Shown: positions 9,885-19,752, counted from the stretch's first letter. The stretch: 64,000 bases of DNA from Rhizobium leguminosarum (GCF_017876795.1 NZ_JAGIOR010000001.1:467501-531500), one strand, 5' to 3'. The notes: a model not told the origin generated them from the sequence alone. Translations and numbers: made by a program.

Positions 9885-10832
9885 CTAGAGCAGGCCCTTG
9901 AGTTCGTCCAGCTTGTCGTTGATCAACCAGCCGTAATAATTCTCCTCGGGCCAGACCGTCGCGCCGCCGGAGCGGTTTTTCGCGGCAAGGGCCGCGGCGC
10001 GCTGGCGCGAGTTGCCGACATTATAAAGCGTCGCGGTCAGGCCGGGATTGCCCGAGATGTCCATGCCGGCGATCTCCTTGTAATCGTCGATCGACCGGCG
10101 GATCGAGGCCGCGACAAAGGCGAGCGAGATATCGGGATCCATGATGGACTTGTATACGGCGCCGGCATTCTTTTCGTTCAGCTTCGGATAACCGGAGACG
10201 CGGGCTACGAGATCGGAAAGCATCAGCGCCGTCAGCGGATTGACCTGGCCGAGGCCGAAGGTCTGACCGGCATAGAAGGGCTGGAAGAAGACCGCGCTGA
10301 AGCGGTTGTCGGGGAAGCTCTTGCCACCCACGCTCTTGCCGCGGAAATCGCTTTCCCAGACATCCTCGCGGCAGGACCACAGCGTGTAGGAATCGCTCTT
10401 GCCTTTGCATTCGGCGAATTGCGGCCGCACCACGAAGTCGTCGACATTTTCGCCGCCATAAGCGAAGCGGAAACTTTCTCCGGCGTAGGAGGCGGCCTTG
10501 ACATAATAGGATTGCAGCCGGTCGTAGGCGTCGACATTATAGGTGTGTTCGCCAACGATCGCGCCGACGACATGGATGGGATTGATGCCGTAAGCGCTGG
10601 AGACCTTGCGGATCTTGCCCATCAGTTCGCGATCGGTGGCCAGGAGCTCGTGGACCTTTTCATACTTCAGATCGAAGCTGCTCTTGGTTCCCTTGGTGCG
10701 CCTGACGGAGGCGCCCGGAATATCGGGCTGTTCGGCATGACGGTTGCCAGCCGGCACCGTCTGCATTGCGAAGGCGGGCGCCGAATTCACCAGGGCAACG
10801 GCAATCAAAAGGCTTGTCAAAAGGCGTCGCAC
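9885..10832 (-). CDS. Secreted DUF1402 family protein
   Basis: A 315-residue protein with a clear Sec signal peptide (MRRLLTSLLIAVALVNSAPAFA, cleavage after residue 22). The mature region matches my memory of DUF1402 (PF07182), an alphaproteobacterial family without assigned function. The stretch HVVGAIVGEHTYNVDAYDRLQSYY and the GLGQVNPLTAL segment loosely resemble lysozyme-like lytic transglycosylases (a Glu followed by a GLGQ motif), so a peptidoglycan-acting role is possible but is only my inference. It lies downstream of hslVU, separated by a terminator. Confidence 0.8.
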   Translation of the reverse strand: MRRLLTSLLIAVALVNSAPAFAMQTVPAGNRHAEQPDIPGASVRRTKGTKSSFDLKYEKVHELLATDRELMGKIRKVSSAYGINPIHVVGAIVGEHTYNVDAYDRLQSYYVKAASYAGESFRFAYGGENVDDFVVRPQFAECKGKSDSYTLWSCREDVWESDFRGKSVGGKSFPDNRFSAVFFQPFYAGQTFGLGQVNPLTALMLSDLVARVSGYPKLNEKNAGAVYKSIMDPDISLAFVAASIRRSIDDYKEIAGMDISGNPGLTATLYNVGNSRQRAAALAAKNRSGGATVWPEENYYGWLINDKLDELKGLL

Positions 10833-10920
10833 GATCCGCTATCCCGTCCCGTTCCATCGTCCTGTTTGCGATGCGGCTGACTGGACCAGAATCTTGGCCG
10901 AATAAAGCCGCAGCGGAAAA

Positions 10921-10954
10921 CAAAACGGGCCTTCACTAAAAAGTAAAAGGCCCG
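10921..10954 (-). terminator. Intrinsic terminator downstream of hslU
   Basis: Read on the minus strand, an 8-bp GC-rich stem (CGGGCCTT at 10947-10954 pairing with AAGGCCCG at 10926-10933) is followed by TTTTG. It lies 67 bases past the hslU stop and before the DUF1402 gene. Confidence 0.7.
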
Positions 10955-11021
10955 CTGTCGAGAGTGGAGTTCGTCACAACCGGCATTCACATCGGGAAAG
11001 ACATGGACCGGTGCGCCGATA

Positions 11022-12329
11022 TCACAGAATGAAGCGCGAGAGATCGGTATTCTGCGCGAGATCGCCGACATGTTCGCGCACATAGGCGGCATCGATCGTG
11101 ACTGCCGTCCCGCCCCGATCCGGCGCGTTGTAGGAAATCTCGTCCAGGACCCGTTCCATCACCGTCTGCAGACGGCGTGCACCGATATTCTCGACCGAGG
11201 AGTTCAGATGCACGGCGACATCGGCAAGCGCGTCGATCGCGTCGTCGGTGAATTCGAGGCTCAGGCTTTCGGTTTCCATCAGCGCGCGATACTGGCGGAT
11301 AAGGCTCGCTTCCGTCTCGGTCAGGATCCGGCGGAAATCCTCCTTGTTCAGCGGACGCAATTCGACACGGATCGGCAAGCGGCCCTGCAATTCCGGCAAA
11401 AGATCCGAGGGTTTGGAGACATGGAAGGCGCCGGAGGCGATGAAGAGGATATGGTCCGTCTTTACTGGCCCATATTTGGTCGAGACCGTCGTGCCTTCGA
11501 CGAGCGGCAAGAGGTCGCGCTGAACGCCTTCGCGCGAAACGCCGGCGCCCATGCCGCCGTCGCGGGCGGCGATCTTGTCGATTTCGTCGAGGAAGACGAT
11601 ACCGTCATTCTCAGTGGAGCGAACGGCCTCGCGCTGGATCACCTCATTGTCGATCAGCTTGTCGGATTCATCGCGGATCAGGTCGCCGTAGGAAGCCTTG
11701 ACCGTCGTGCGGACCTTCTTGGTGCGCCCACCCATGGCCTTGCCGAACATTTCCGACAGGTTGAGCACGCCGATATTGGCGCCTGGCATGCCGGGTATTT
11801 CGAAGCCGCCCATGCCGGAACCGGCATCGGCCACCTCGATATCGATTTCCTTGTCGTCGAGTTCGCCATCCCTCAGCTTCTTGCGGAAGTTTTCGCGGGT
11901 GGCGGGCGATGCGGTGGTGCCGACCAGCGCATCGAGAACACGCTCCTCGGCACTGACATGCGCTTTGGCCTGGACCTCGGTCCGCTTCTTCTCGCGCACC
12001 AGGCCGATGCCGACCTCGACAAGATCGCGGATGATCTGCTCGACATCGCGGCCGACATAGCCGACTTCGGTGAATTTGGTTGCTTCTACCTTGATGAAGG
12101 GCGCGCCGGCGAGTTTTGCCAGGCGGCGGGAGATCTCGGTCTTGCCGACGCCGGTCGGGCCGATCATCAGGATGTTCTTCGGCATGACTTCGTCGCGCAA
12201 GCTCGGGTCGAGCTGCTGGCGACGCCAGCGGTTGCGCAGCGCAATCGCGACGGCGCGTTTGGCATCATGCTGGCCGATAATGTAGCGGTCGAGTTCGGAA
12301 ACGATCTCGCGGGGGGAAAAAGTCGTCAT
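11022..12329 (-). CDS. hslU: ATP-dependent protease ATPase subunit HslU
   Basis: A 435-residue AAA+ unfoldase, the standard HslU length. Walker A is [15 protein letters not shown] near residue 57, Walker B is [13 protein letters not shown], and the C-terminus ends in the short hydrophobic tail DLSRFIL that docks into HslV. The intermediate I-domain lies between. It forms the cytoplasmic HslVU (ClpYQ) protease with HslV, encoded 90 bases upstream in the same direction. The ATG at 12329 is preceded by a purine-rich GGGGGGAAAAA stretch. Confidence 0.97.
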   Translation of the reverse strand: MTTFSPREIVSELDRYIIGQHDAKRAVAIALRNRWRRQQLDPSLRDEVMPKNILMIGPTGVGKTEISRRLAKLAGAPFIKVEATKFTEVGYVGRDVEQIIRDLVEVGIGLVREKKRTEVQAKAHVSAEERVLDALVGTTASPATRENFRKKLRDGELDDKEIDIEVADAGSGMGGFEIPGMPGANIGVLNLSEMFGKAMGGRTKKVRTTVKASYGDLIRDESDKLIDNEVIQREAVRSTENDGIVFLDEIDKIAARDGGMGAGVSREGVQRDLLPLVEGTTVSTKYGPVKTDHILFIASGAFHVSKPSDLLPELQGRLPIRVELRPLNKEDFRRILTETEASLIRQYRALMETESLSLEFTDDAIDALADVAVHLNSSVENIGARRLQTVMERVLDEISYNAPDRGGTAVTIDAAYVREHVGDLAQNTDLSRFIL

Positions 12330-12419
12330 TGCGTGTCATTCTCCTGGCGGTCCGGGGCCATCAGCGCCCGGCCGTAATTCGTCTTTGTTCGCCGCCGCGG
12401 CGGCCGGAAGGCCCGAGGT

Positions 12420-12947
12420 TCAGCCTTCGACATCCAGCGATTCGACCACGATATTGTGGTTCGTGTAGACGCAGATGTCGGCGGCGATATCGAGGGCGCG
12501 GCGCGCGATCTCTTCGGCCGATTTGTCGGTATCCATCAGCGCGCGGGCGGCGGCGAGCGCGAAATTGCCGCCCGACCCGATCGCCGTCGTGCCATGCTCA
12601 GGCTCGAGCACATCGCCATTGCCGGTAATCGCCAGCGTGATCGACTTGTCGGCGACGAGCATCATGGCTTCGAGATTACGCAGGTATTTGTCGGTGCGCC
12701 AGTCTTTGGCGAGTTCGACGGCGGCACGCATCAGCTGACCGGGATATTGCTCCAGCTTCTTTTCAAGCCTTTCGAGCAGGGTAAAGGCATCGGCAGTGGC
12801 GCCGGCGAAACCGGCGACGACTTCACCCTTGCCGATGCGGCGCACCTTGCGGGCATTGCCCTTCATGACGGTCTGGCCGAGGCTCACCTGGCCGTCGCCC
12901 GCCATCACCACCTTGCCGCCTTTTCGAACTGTAATGATCGTTGTCAT
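12420..12947 (-). CDS. hslV: ATP-dependent protease proteolytic subunit HslV
   Basis: A 175-residue N-terminal nucleophile peptidase. After removal of Met the catalytic Thr is exposed ([20 protein letters not shown]). The motif [20 protein letters not shown] is diagnostic. I chose the ATG at 12947; an upstream in-frame start would bury the catalytic Thr 65 residues inside and cannot be right. It forms the dodecameric core of the HslVU protease. The gene is divergent from hisB, and a heat-shock-type promoter candidate lies 60-90 bases upstream. Confidence 0.97.
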   Translation of the reverse strand: MTTIITVRKGGKVVMAGDGQVSLGQTVMKGNARKVRRIGKGEVVAGFAGATADAFTLLERLEKKLEQYPGQLMRAAVELAKDWRTDKYLRNLEAMMLVADKSITLAITGNGDVLEPEHGTTAIGSGGNFALAAARALMDTDKSAEEIARRALDIAADICVYTNHNIVVESLDVEG

Positions 12948-13007
12948 CAAACACCTGTCTGCCCACGACGCGGGCGTTACGCGAGACCACACATTGGCCC
13001 TGTTGAG

Positions 13008-13039
13008 CCCTATGTAAGTGGGCCGGCGCCGTTTGCAAA
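13008..13039 (-). promoter_or_regulatory. Candidate RpoH (heat-shock) promoter for hslVU
   Basis: On the minus strand TTTG (13039-13036) is followed after exactly 17 bases by CTTACATAGGG (13018-13008). The alphaproteobacterial heat-shock promoter consensus, as I recall it, is CTTG-N17/18-CYTATnTnnG. This matches 3 of 4 bases in the -35 and all but one in the -10. The start of transcription would be about 55 bases before hslV. Placement upstream of a classical heat-shock operon supports it; the promoter itself is an inference. Confidence 0.45.
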
Positions 13040-13123
13040 TGGGCCGGCTTTTCTCTTGCCCGGCTTCTGGATATTTGCCGATGCGCCTGATAAGGAACGG
13101 CCTTATTCCGGATGGAGGGCCAT

Positions 13124-13732
13124 ATGGCTGAGACCGCAGCAAGCCGTACGGGCAGCGTTTCCCGCAAGACCAACGAAACCTCGATTTCCGTCTCCGTCAA
13201 TCTCGACGGCACCGGAAAATCGAAGATTTCGACCGGCGTCGGCTTCTTCGACCATATGCTCGACCAGCTGTCGCGGCATTCCCTCATCGATATGGAGATC
13301 GAAGCCAAGGGCGACCTGCATATCGACGACCACCACACGGTCGAGGATACGGGCATCGCCATCGGCCAGGCGATCTCCAAGGCGCTCGGCGACCGGCGCG
13401 GCATCACGCGCTACGCTTCGATCGATCTCGCCATGGACGAGACGATGACCAAGGCCGCGGTCGATCTTTCCGGCCGGCCGTTCCTCGTCTGGAACGTCGC
13501 CTTCAGCGCCCCGAAGATCGGCACGTTCGACACCGAACTCGTTCGCGAATTCTTCCAGGCGCTCGCTCAGAATGCTGGCATCACCTTGCATATTCTCAAT
13601 CATTATGGTGCCAACAACCACCATATTGCCGAGACATGCTTCAAGGCCGTTGCCCGCGCATTGCGCACGGCGACAGAGATCGATCCGAGACAGGCGGGCC
13701 GTGTTCCCTCGACCAAGGGCACGCTCGTCTGA
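13124..13732 (+). CDS. hisB: Imidazoleglycerol-phosphate dehydratase
   Basis: A 202-residue enzyme catalysing the sixth step of histidine synthesis. The two manganese-binding repeats are seen: [16 protein letters not shown] with [11 protein letters not shown], and later [17 protein letters not shown]. It is the monofunctional form, without the phosphatase domain of E. coli HisB. The ATG at 13124 is preceded by GGAGGG at good spacing, which decides against the ATG 12 bases upstream. It is the first gene of a histidine cluster that runs to coaA. Confidence 0.97.
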   Translation: MAETAASRTGSVSRKTNETSISVSVNLDGTGKSKISTGVGFFDHMLDQLSRHSLIDMEIEAKGDLHIDDHHTVEDTGIAIGQAISKALGDRRGITRYASIDLAMDETMTKAAVDLSGRPFLVWNVAFSAPKIGTFDTELVREFFQALAQNAGITLHILNHYGANNHHIAETCFKAVARALRTATEIDPRQAGRVPSTKGTLV

Positions 13733-13754
13733 GCCCTTCAAGGGAGCGGCGACA

Positions 13755-14240
13755 ATGACATCAAGCTATATTTTCCTGACACCGCCCGGCGGCACGAGCG
13801 CCACGGTCAACGAGACGCGAACCATCCGCGACGGCTTCACGCTGCTCGGCTTCCTCTTTCCCTGGCTGTGGCTGCTGGCCCATCGACTTTGGCTGCCTGC
13901 GGCCGCGGCCTTTCTGCTGCAGGGCCTCGGTGGTGCGCTGATGGAAGAGCCGGGTCTCGGGCTGGCGGGAGCGGCCATCACGCTGGGCGTGAATGTGCTG
14001 GTCGGCCTCGAGGGTCAGAATTTGCGCATCCGCACCCTCGCCGTCAAAGGCTGGAACGAAGACGCACTGATAGCAGCCGATACGATCGGCATTGCCGAGC
14101 AGGTCTATTTTTCGGACAGGCCGGCCATCGCGAATAGCGATGACGCCGCGGCACCGGACTGGGACAACAAGACCCGGCCAAACCGCCCGCCCGGTCATGC
14201 CACATCGCTTGGCCTCTTTGGTTTTGATGGAGGACGCTGA
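13755..14240 (+). CDS. DUF2628 domain-containing membrane protein
   Basis: A 161-residue protein with a short N-terminal segment and two or three hydrophobic helices (about residues 30-85, including [21 protein letters not shown]), then a hydrophilic C-terminal tail. It fits the DUF2628 family, for which no function is known. It sits between hisB (22 bases upstream) and hisH (2 bases downstream) and so is co-transcribed with histidine genes. Nothing in its sequence suggests a histidine-pathway enzyme. The ATG at 13755 follows a GGAG-containing leader. Confidence 0.8.
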   Translation: MTSSYIFLTPPGGTSATVNETRTIRDGFTLLGFLFPWLWLLAHRLWLPAAAAFLLQGLGGALMEEPGLGLAGAAITLGVNVLVGLEGQNLRIRTLAVKGWNEDALIAADTIGIAEQVYFSDRPAIANSDDAAAPDWDNKTRPNRPPGHATSLGLFGFDGGR

Positions 14241-14242
14241 CG

Positions 14243-14893
14243 ATGCGCGTCGCGATTATCGACTACGGATCCGGTAACCTTCGGTCGGCGACCAAGGCTT
14301 TCGAGCGGGCCGCCCGCGAGGCAGGCATCGATGCGCATATCGATCTCACGGACAGGGCAGAGGATGTTGCTGCGGCCGATCGTATCGTGCTTCCCGGTGT
14401 CGGCGCCTATGCCGATTGCCGGCGCGGCCTCGATGCCGTGCCCGGGATGGCAGAGGTGTTGATCGAGGCTGTCGAGAAGAGGGCGCGGCCGTTCCTCGGC
14501 ATCTGCGTCGGCATGCAGCTGATGTCCTCGCGCGGCCTGGAGAAGACCGTAACGCACGGTTTTAACTGGATTGCCGGCGACGTCGTCGCGATGACGCCTG
14601 ATGATCCTCAACTGAAGATCCCGCAGATCGGCTGGAACACGCTCGACCTGAAGCGCGACCATCCACTCTTTGATGGTATCGCGACCGGGCCGGAGGGACT
14701 GCATGCCTATTTCGTGCACTCCTACCAGCTTGCGGCCGAAAACGACGACGACGTCATCGCGACCGTTGACTATGGTGGTGCGATGACCGCCGTCGTCGGG
14801 CGCGACAACATGGTGGGCGCCCAGTTTCACCCGGAAAAGAGCCAGAAGCTCGGTCTGGCGCTGATCACGAATTTCCTGCGCTGGAATCCGTGA
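14243..14893 (+). CDS. hisH: Imidazole glycerol phosphate synthase, glutamine amidotransferase subunit
   Basis: A 216-residue class I glutamine amidotransferase. It begins [15 protein letters not shown], has the nucleophile in [11 protein letters not shown] (Cys about residue 88), and the catalytic His/Glu pair in QFHPEKSQ near residues 195-200. It supplies ammonia to HisF, encoded 1.5 kb downstream, to make imidazole glycerol phosphate and AICAR. The start is two bases after the stop of the DUF2628 gene. Confidence 0.97.
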   Translation: MRVAIIDYGSGNLRSATKAFERAAREAGIDAHIDLTDRAEDVAAADRIVLPGVGAYADCRRGLDAVPGMAEVLIEAVEKRARPFLGICVGMQLMSSRGLEKTVTHGFNWIAGDVVAMTPDDPQLKIPQIGWNTLDLKRDHPLFDGIATGPEGLHAYFVHSYQLAAENDDDVIATVDYGGAMTAVVGRDNMVGAQFHPEKSQKLGLALITNFLRWNP

Positions 14894-14945
14894 TACCTCC
14901 GCCTTATTTCCCCTTTAAGGAAACGGCGGGACAGGAGTGCGCTCG

Positions 14946-15128
14946 ATGCCGGCGTCGCGGAAATCAGGCAAGGTGATCTACACGTTGCGGCCTTCCAGAG
15001 AGGGCCTGCCTGCCTTTTCTGATATCAAGCTTCCGGGCGGCACGATCATTCGCCGTGTCGATGAGGCCCTCCACAGGAAGGCGCTTTCCAAGGCGACCAA
15101 GGCGCTGAAAGAAAGGCTGGACCGATGA
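14946..15128 (+). CDS. Small conserved-looking hypothetical protein (60 aa)
   Basis: A 60-residue basic protein (many Lys and Arg) with no membrane segment. An AGGAG ribosome binding site at 14933-14937 is correctly spaced for the ATG at 14946, rather than for the GTG at 14937. The stop overlaps the next start as ATGA, so the two are translationally coupled. I do not recognise a family. The ribosome binding site, the coupling and the placement inside a his operon make it a real gene in my view. Confidence 0.65.
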   Translation: MPASRKSGKVIYTLRPSREGLPAFSDIKLPGGTIIRRVDEALHRKALSKATKALKERLDR

Positions 15129-15682
15129 CCCACGAATTCCTTGCCGGCAACGAAAATTCGCAGCTCCGCGCCAACGGGATCAACGCCGGCGACATCGCCG
15201 AAGCCGTGCTGGAATTCTATATCGAAGGCGAGGACGATCTGATCGGCCTGCTGGCCTACGCCCTCTACGAGCGGCAGAAGCGCGATTTCGTTGTCAGCCA
15301 TCGCAAGCGCAACGCCGGCCGTTCGCCCAACGAGGCCGAGCTTGCCGCCGTCACCAGCAATTATCTGTCGACCGACCTGCGCAACACGCTGCGCGACCGC
15401 GCCTCGCAGATCCTTTCGAGCTATGCCGAAACCTATGTGGAGGCGATGGAACCGGAGATCCGGCTGGCTGCCGTCAACAATGATGCGCTGCGAAAGGTGC
15501 GTGACATCGAAAAATCGATGACGCGGCGCCTCGGCTTCTGGCGTCAGGTCCGTGCCGGCTTTACCGTCGCCCTGCTGCTGCTTCTGCTTTTCGGCGCGGC
15601 CACCTTTGCCGCTGTCTTTTTCCACTCGGATATCGTAGATGCGTGGAATGCGCTGATGGTACCGACCACTCTACGGACGTAA
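15125..15682 (+). CDS. Hypothetical single-span membrane protein in the his cluster
   Basis: A 185-residue protein with a long soluble, mostly helical N-terminal part (residues 1-140, containing ALYERQKRDFV and SNYLSTDLRNTLRDRASQIL). One transmembrane helix follows near residues 145-167 (FTVALLLLLLFGAATFAAVFF), then a short tail. The orientation would leave the N-terminal domain in the cytoplasm if it is a tail-type anchor. I do not recognise the family. It is translationally coupled to the 60-residue gene upstream, and hisA starts 6 bases after its stop. Confidence 0.7.
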   Translation: MTHEFLAGNENSQLRANGINAGDIAEAVLEFYIEGEDDLIGLLAYALYERQKRDFVVSHRKRNAGRSPNEAELAAVTSNYLSTDLRNTLRDRASQILSSYAETYVEAMEPEIRLAAVNNDALRKVRDIEKSMTRRLGFWRQVRAGFTVALLLLLLFGAATFAAVFFHSDIVDAWNALMVPTTLRT

Positions 15683-15688
15683 GACGAC

Positions 15689-16435
15689 ATGATCCTTTTT
15701 CCCGCGATCGACCTGAAGGGCGGCCAATGCGTCCGCCTGAAGCTCGGCGACATGCAGCAGGCGACGGTCTACAACACCGATCCGGCCGCCCAGGCGAGAT
15801 CCTTCGAAGACCAGGGTTTCGAATGGCTGCACGTGGTCGATCTCGACGGCGCCTTTGCGGGGCATTCGGCCAACGGCGAAGCCGTCGAAGCCATCTTGAA
15901 GGCAACGAAAAATCCGGTGCAGCTCGGCGGTGGCATCCGCACCCTCGATCATATCGAGGCCTGGCTGTCGCGCGGGCTGCGGCGCGTCATTCTCGGCACC
16001 GTCGCGGTCAGAAATCCTGATCTGGTCATCGAGGCCTGCCGGAAATTCCCGGGTCATGTCGCCGTCGGCATCGATGCCAAGGGCGGCAAGGTCGCCGTCG
16101 AGGGCTGGGCGGAGGCCTCCGAACTGGGCATCATCGAGCTCGCCAGGAAATTCGAGGGCGCCGGCGTCGCCGCGATCATCTACACCGATATCGACCGCGA
16201 CGGCATACTTGCCGGCATCAACTGGACCTCGACGCTGCAACTTGCCGACGCCGTCTCCATTCCCGTCATCGCCTCCGGCGGCCTTGCCTCGCTCGACGAT
16301 GTCAGACGCATGCTCGAGCCCGATGCGCGGAAGCTGGAAGGGGCGATTTCAGGCCGTGCGCTTTATGATGGCCGTATCGATCCCAGCCAAGCACTAGCGC
16401 TGATCCAGGCGAACAGGGCAAAGGAGACCGCGTAA
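15689..16435 (+). CDS. hisA: Phosphoribosylformimino-5-aminoimidazole carboxamide ribotide isomerase
   Basis: A 248-residue beta/alpha-barrel isomerase of histidine synthesis. The first strand, [16 protein letters not shown], carries the catalytic Asp, and [11 protein letters not shown] carries the second catalytic Asp. The repeated half-barrel phosphate-binding motifs QLGGGIR and IASGGLASL are present. It is followed immediately by hisF: the hisA TAA abuts the hisF ATG. Confidence 0.97.
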   Translation: MILFPAIDLKGGQCVRLKLGDMQQATVYNTDPAAQARSFEDQGFEWLHVVDLDGAFAGHSANGEAVEAILKATKNPVQLGGGIRTLDHIEAWLSRGLRRVILGTVAVRNPDLVIEACRKFPGHVAVGIDAKGGKVAVEGWAEASELGIIELARKFEGAGVAAIIYTDIDRDGILAGINWTSTLQLADAVSIPVIASGGLASLDDVRRMLEPDARKLEGAISGRALYDGRIDPSQALALIQANRAKETA

Positions 16436-17224
16436 ATGACCCTCAAGGCCCGTGTCATTCCCTGCCTCGACGTCAAGGACGGCCGTGTCGTCAAGGGCGT
16501 CAACTTTCTCAATCTCGTCGATGCCGGCGATCCCGTCGAAGCGGCGAAGGCCTATGACGCGGCAGGCGCTGACGAACTCTGCTTCCTCGACATCACCGCG
16601 TCCTCGGACAATCGCGAGACGATCTTCGATGTCGTGTCGCGCACGGCTGACCAATGCTTCATGCCGCTGACGGTCGGCGGCGGGGTGCGCACCATCGCTG
16701 ATATCCGCAAGCTCTTGCTGTGCGGCGCCGACAAGGTCTCGATCAATTCGGCAGCGGTCAGCAATCCCGATTTCGTCGCTGAAGCGGCCGACAAGTTCGG
16801 CGACCAATGCATCGTCGTCTCGATCGACGCCAAGCGCAGGCGCACGCGAGCGGTCGGCGGCGATAATCTCAGCGCCTGGGAAATCTATACGCATGGCGGC
16901 CGCAACGCGACCGGCCTCGACGCCGTTGAATTCGCTCAGAAGATGGTAGAGCGCGGCGCCGGCGAACTGCTGGTCACCTCGATGGACCGCGACGGCACCA
17001 AGGTCGGCTATGATCTGGAACTGACGCGGGCGATCGCCGATGCTGTGCGTGTGCCGGTCATCGCCTCCGGCGGCGTCGGCGACCTCGACGATCTCGTCGC
17101 CGGGGTGAAGGAAGGCCATGCCAACGCGGTGCTCGCCGCCTCGATCTTCCACTTCGGCACCTATACCGTCGGCGAGGCGAAGCACTATATGTCGAAGTGC
17201 GGCATCGACATGCGTCTCGACTGA
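16436..17224 (+). CDS. hisF: Imidazole glycerol phosphate synthase, cyclase subunit
   Basis: A 262-residue beta/alpha-barrel that cyclises PRFAR with ammonia from HisH. It starts [22 protein letters not shown] with the catalytic Asp of CLDVKDG, and has [21 protein letters not shown] with the second catalytic Asp, and IASGGVGDL. The start directly abuts the hisA stop, so the two barrel enzymes are translated in tandem. Confidence 0.97.
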   Translation: MTLKARVIPCLDVKDGRVVKGVNFLNLVDAGDPVEAAKAYDAAGADELCFLDITASSDNRETIFDVVSRTADQCFMPLTVGGGVRTIADIRKLLLCGADKVSINSAAVSNPDFVAEAADKFGDQCIVVSIDAKRRRTRAVGGDNLSAWEIYTHGGRNATGLDAVEFAQKMVERGAGELLVTSMDRDGTKVGYDLELTRAIADAVRVPVIASGGVGDLDDLVAGVKEGHANAVLAASIFHFGTYTVGEAKHYMSKCGIDMRLD

Positions 17225-17241
17225 ACCTTGAAAGCGGACAT

Positions 17242-17565
17242 ATGAGCGGATTTTCTCTTTCCGATCTCGAAAGCATCGTCGCAGAGCGGTCAAAAGCCTC
17301 ACCGGAGCAATCCTGGACAGCGAAGCTCGTGGCCGCCGGCCAGCCGAAAGCGGCAAAGAAGCTCGGCGAAGAGGCAATCGAAGCCGTGATGGCGGCGGTG
17401 ACCGGCGACCGGGACAATCTGACCTATGAAGCTGCCGATGTGCTCTATCACCTTTTGGTCGTATTGAAGATTGCTGAAATACCGTTAGAGAATGTCATGG
17501 CCGAACTCGAGCGCAGAACCGCGCAGTCCGGCCTCAAGGAAAAGGCCGGCCGGCAGAGTTCATGA
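17242..17565 (+). CDS. hisE: Phosphoribosyl-ATP pyrophosphatase
   Basis: A 107-residue all-alpha NTP pyrophosphatase, monofunctional (no HisI fusion). The metal-binding helix reads [14 protein letters not shown] and the second conserved block is [13 protein letters not shown]. It removes pyrophosphate from phosphoribosyl-ATP, the second step of the pathway. I chose the ATG at 17242 with AAAGCGGA upstream; a longer frame beginning at 17197 would run back into hisF. Its stop overlaps the coaA start as ATGA. Confidence 0.95.
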   Translation: MSGFSLSDLESIVAERSKASPEQSWTAKLVAAGQPKAAKKLGEEAIEAVMAAVTGDRDNLTYEAADVLYHLLVVLKIAEIPLENVMAELERRTAQSGLKEKAGRQSS

Positions 17566-18557
17566 GTATCGCGACTGAGATTATCGGGGTGCCGGAAACG
17601 TTGGATCACTTCCAGTCGGGCTCCTATTCGCCCTACCACTTCTTCTCCTCCGAACAATGGGCGAAATTCCGCGCCGATACGCCGCTGACGCTAACCAGCG
17701 ACGAGGTCAAACGCCTGCGTTCGATGGGCGATCCGATCGATCTCGACGAGGTCAGGCGGATCTATCTGTCGCTGTCGCGGCTGCTGTCGGCGCATGTCGA
17801 ATCCTCGCAGATGCTGTTCGAACAGCGCAACCGCTTCCTCAGCCTGTCCGATGTGACGAAGACGCCCTTTGTCATCGGCATCGCCGGCTCGGTCGCGGTG
17901 GGAAAATCGACCACGGCCCGTATCCTCAAGGAGCTCCTGGGGCGTTGGCCTTCCAGCCCGAAGGTCGATCTCGTCACCACCGACGGCTTCCTCCATCCGA
18001 ACGCCGTGCTGCAGCGGGAAAAGCTGATGCAGCGCAAGGGCTTTCCGGAAAGCTACGACACGGCTGCGATCCTGCGCTTTCTCTCTGCGATCAAGGCCGG
18101 ACAGCCGGATGTGAAGGCGCCGAGCTATTCGCACCTCGTCTACGACGTGCTGCCGGATGAATACAAGATCGTTGACCGGCCCGACATCCTGATCTTTGAG
18201 GGCATCAACGTATTGCAATCGCGTGACCTGCCTGCGGGCGGCAAGATCGTGCCGATGGTCTCCGACTTCTTCGACTTCTCGATCTATATCGATGCTGCGG
18301 AAGACCAGATCCACAACTGGTACGTCGCCCGCTTCATGCGGCTGCGCGAGACAGCCTTCCGTGACCCGAATTCCTATTTTCATCGCTACGCCTCGATCAG
18401 CGACGCGGAAGCGCTCGAAATCGCCGGGGATCTCTGGGCGAACATCAACCTGAAAAACCTGCGCCAGAACATCCTGCCGACGCGGCCGCGTGCCGATCTC
18501 ATCCTGAAAAAGGGCAAGGATCATCTGATCGAGCAGGTGGCGCTGCGGAAACTATAG
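17562..18557 (+). CDS. coaA: Pantothenate kinase (type I)
   Basis: A 331-residue type I pantothenate kinase, phosphorylating pantothenate as the first committed step of coenzyme A synthesis. The P-loop is [15 protein letters not shown] (about residues 107-121), and the conserved blocks [10 protein letters not shown] and FEGINVLQ follow. It overlaps hisE by four bases. The last CoA gene, coaE, is also in this window at 57345-57956. Confidence 0.96.
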   Translation: MSIATEIIGVPETLDHFQSGSYSPYHFFSSEQWAKFRADTPLTLTSDEVKRLRSMGDPIDLDEVRRIYLSLSRLLSAHVESSQMLFEQRNRFLSLSDVTKTPFVIGIAGSVAVGKSTTARILKELLGRWPSSPKVDLVTTDGFLHPNAVLQREKLMQRKGFPESYDTAAILRFLSAIKAGQPDVKAPSYSHLVYDVLPDEYKIVDRPDILIFEGINVLQSRDLPAGGKIVPMVSDFFDFSIYIDAAEDQIHNWYVARFMRLRETAFRDPNSYFHRYASISDAEALEIAGDLWANINLKNLRQNILPTRPRADLILKKGKDHLIEQVALRKL

Positions 18558-18578
18558 CAGGCGATCCTATGCTGATTA

Positions 18579-19196
18579 TCAGTTCGGAGGATTGACGCGG
18601 CGCAGCGTCAGATTGATGCGCCCGCCATTCTTTAGCAGCGTCGACGTCGCCGGATGAATGCGGTCGACGCCGTGGAAACAAAGTCTCCCCTCGCCGCCCA
18701 GAACGACCAGATCGCCGCTCGAAAGCTTGAAGGATAGCGTAGGATCATTGCGGTTGAGGCCGCCGACGCGGAAGAGGCAGCTGTTGCCGAGCGAGATCGA
18801 GACGACGGGCGCTTGCAAATCCCTCTCGTCCTTATCCTGATGCAGGCCCATGCGCGCTTCGTCGGAATAGAAATTCACCAGACAGGCTTCCGGCGGCTTG
18901 TCGTAACCGGCCACATCATCCCAGATATCAAGCAATTCCTGTGGCATGTCAGGCCAGGGCTTTCCGGTTGCCGGATGCGTCGGCTGGTAGCGATAGCCGC
19001 GCTCCTTGTCGGTCACCCACCCGAGCGGCCCGCAATTGGTCATGCGCACCGACATCGGTTTGCCCGTCCCGGGCATGACGGGCACATAAAGCTGCGCCTC
19101 GGTGACGACGGTGCGGATTACCTCGACCAATGCCTCTTGACGCGCCCGGTCGAGGTAACCGGGGAGATGGCGAATGCCCCTCAAGAACTCCGGCAT
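18579..19196 (-). CDS. alkB: Alpha-ketoglutarate-dependent dioxygenase AlkB
   Basis: A 205-residue Fe(II)/2-oxoglutarate dioxygenase that repairs alkylated bases. Iron ligands are visible as H119-x-D121 (GLHQDKDERD) and His175 (FHGVDRI). The 2-oxoglutarate Arg residues are Arg193 and Arg199 in RINLTLR, the same six-residue spacing as in E. coli AlkB. VNFYSDEARMG is the substrate loop. I prefer the ATG at 19196; a GTG at 19217 is possible. It is directly downstream of arfB (one base between) with no ada gene nearby. Confidence 0.93.
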   Translation of the reverse strand: MPEFLRGIRHLPGYLDRARQEALVEVIRTVVTEAQLYVPVMPGTGKPMSVRMTNCGPLGWVTDKERGYRYQPTHPATGKPWPDMPQELLDIWDDVAGYDKPPEACLVNFYSDEARMGLHQDKDERDLQAPVVSISLGNSCLFRVGGLNRNDPTLSFKLSSGDLVVLGGEGRLCFHGVDRIHPATSTLLKNGGRINLTLRRVNPPN

Positions 19197-19197
19197 G

Positions 19198-19641
19198 TCA
19201 TTCGCCTCCGCTGCCACCAGGGCGGCCGCGCATTTTCTTGACTTCCGAGCGGCCGGATTTTTCCTTCAGGCGGCGCTCGACCGAACCCTTGGTCGGTCTG
19301 GTCTTCTTGCGCGGCGGCGGCGGCGGCTTGGCAGCCTCCAGAATCAGTTCCTTCAGCCGGTCGCGCGCATCCTCGCGGTTGCGGTCCTGGCTGCGAAACC
19401 GGCTCGCCTCGATCATCAGCACGCCGTCCTTCGACAGGCGCCGGCCGGCGAGCTTGGCCGCATTGGTTTTAACGCGATCATTGAGGGACGGCGAATTCGG
19501 GATATTGAAGAACAGCTGGACCGCGGTCGAGACCTTGTTGACATTCTGCCCGCCGGGGCCGCCTGCCAGAACGAACTGTTCCGTCAGCTCCCATCCGGCG
19601 ATGGTGATTCTGTCGTCGATATAAAGTGCGTCGCTGGCCAT
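19198..19641 (-). CDS. arfB: Alternative ribosome-rescue factor ArfB (YaeJ)
   Basis: A 147-residue stop-codon-independent peptidyl-tRNA hydrolase. The catalytic GGQ motif (residues 30-32, in AGGPGGQNVNK) aligns with class I release factors. The C-terminal tail is basic and proline-rich (PPPPPRKKTRP, then KKMRGRPGGSGGE), as expected for insertion into the empty mRNA channel of stalled ribosomes. It would rescue non-stop complexes and is co-directional with alkB. Confidence 0.95.
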   Translation of the reverse strand: MASDALYIDDRITIAGWELTEQFVLAGGPGGQNVNKVSTAVQLFFNIPNSPSLNDRVKTNAAKLAGRRLSKDGVLMIEASRFRSQDRNREDARDRLKELILEAAKPPPPPRKKTRPTKGSVERRLKEKSGRSEVKKMRGRPGGSGGE

Positions 19642-19695
19642 GCGGCGTTCTATCTCACATCGGCGGCGAATTGAAAATATCGGCTGCCATCACGG

Positions 19696-19725
19696 AAAAC
19701 CCGGCAATCCTGCGATGCCGGGTTT
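19696..19725 (-). terminator. Intrinsic terminator downstream of pckA
   Basis: A perfect 10-bp inverted repeat, AAACCCGGCA at 19697-19706 and TGCCGGGTTT at 19716-19725. Read on the minus strand the stem ends in a TTTT run. It lies about 30 bases past the pckA stop. Confidence 0.75.
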
Positions 19726-19752
19726 CACGTGAGTCAGAGAATTTTGTACTTC

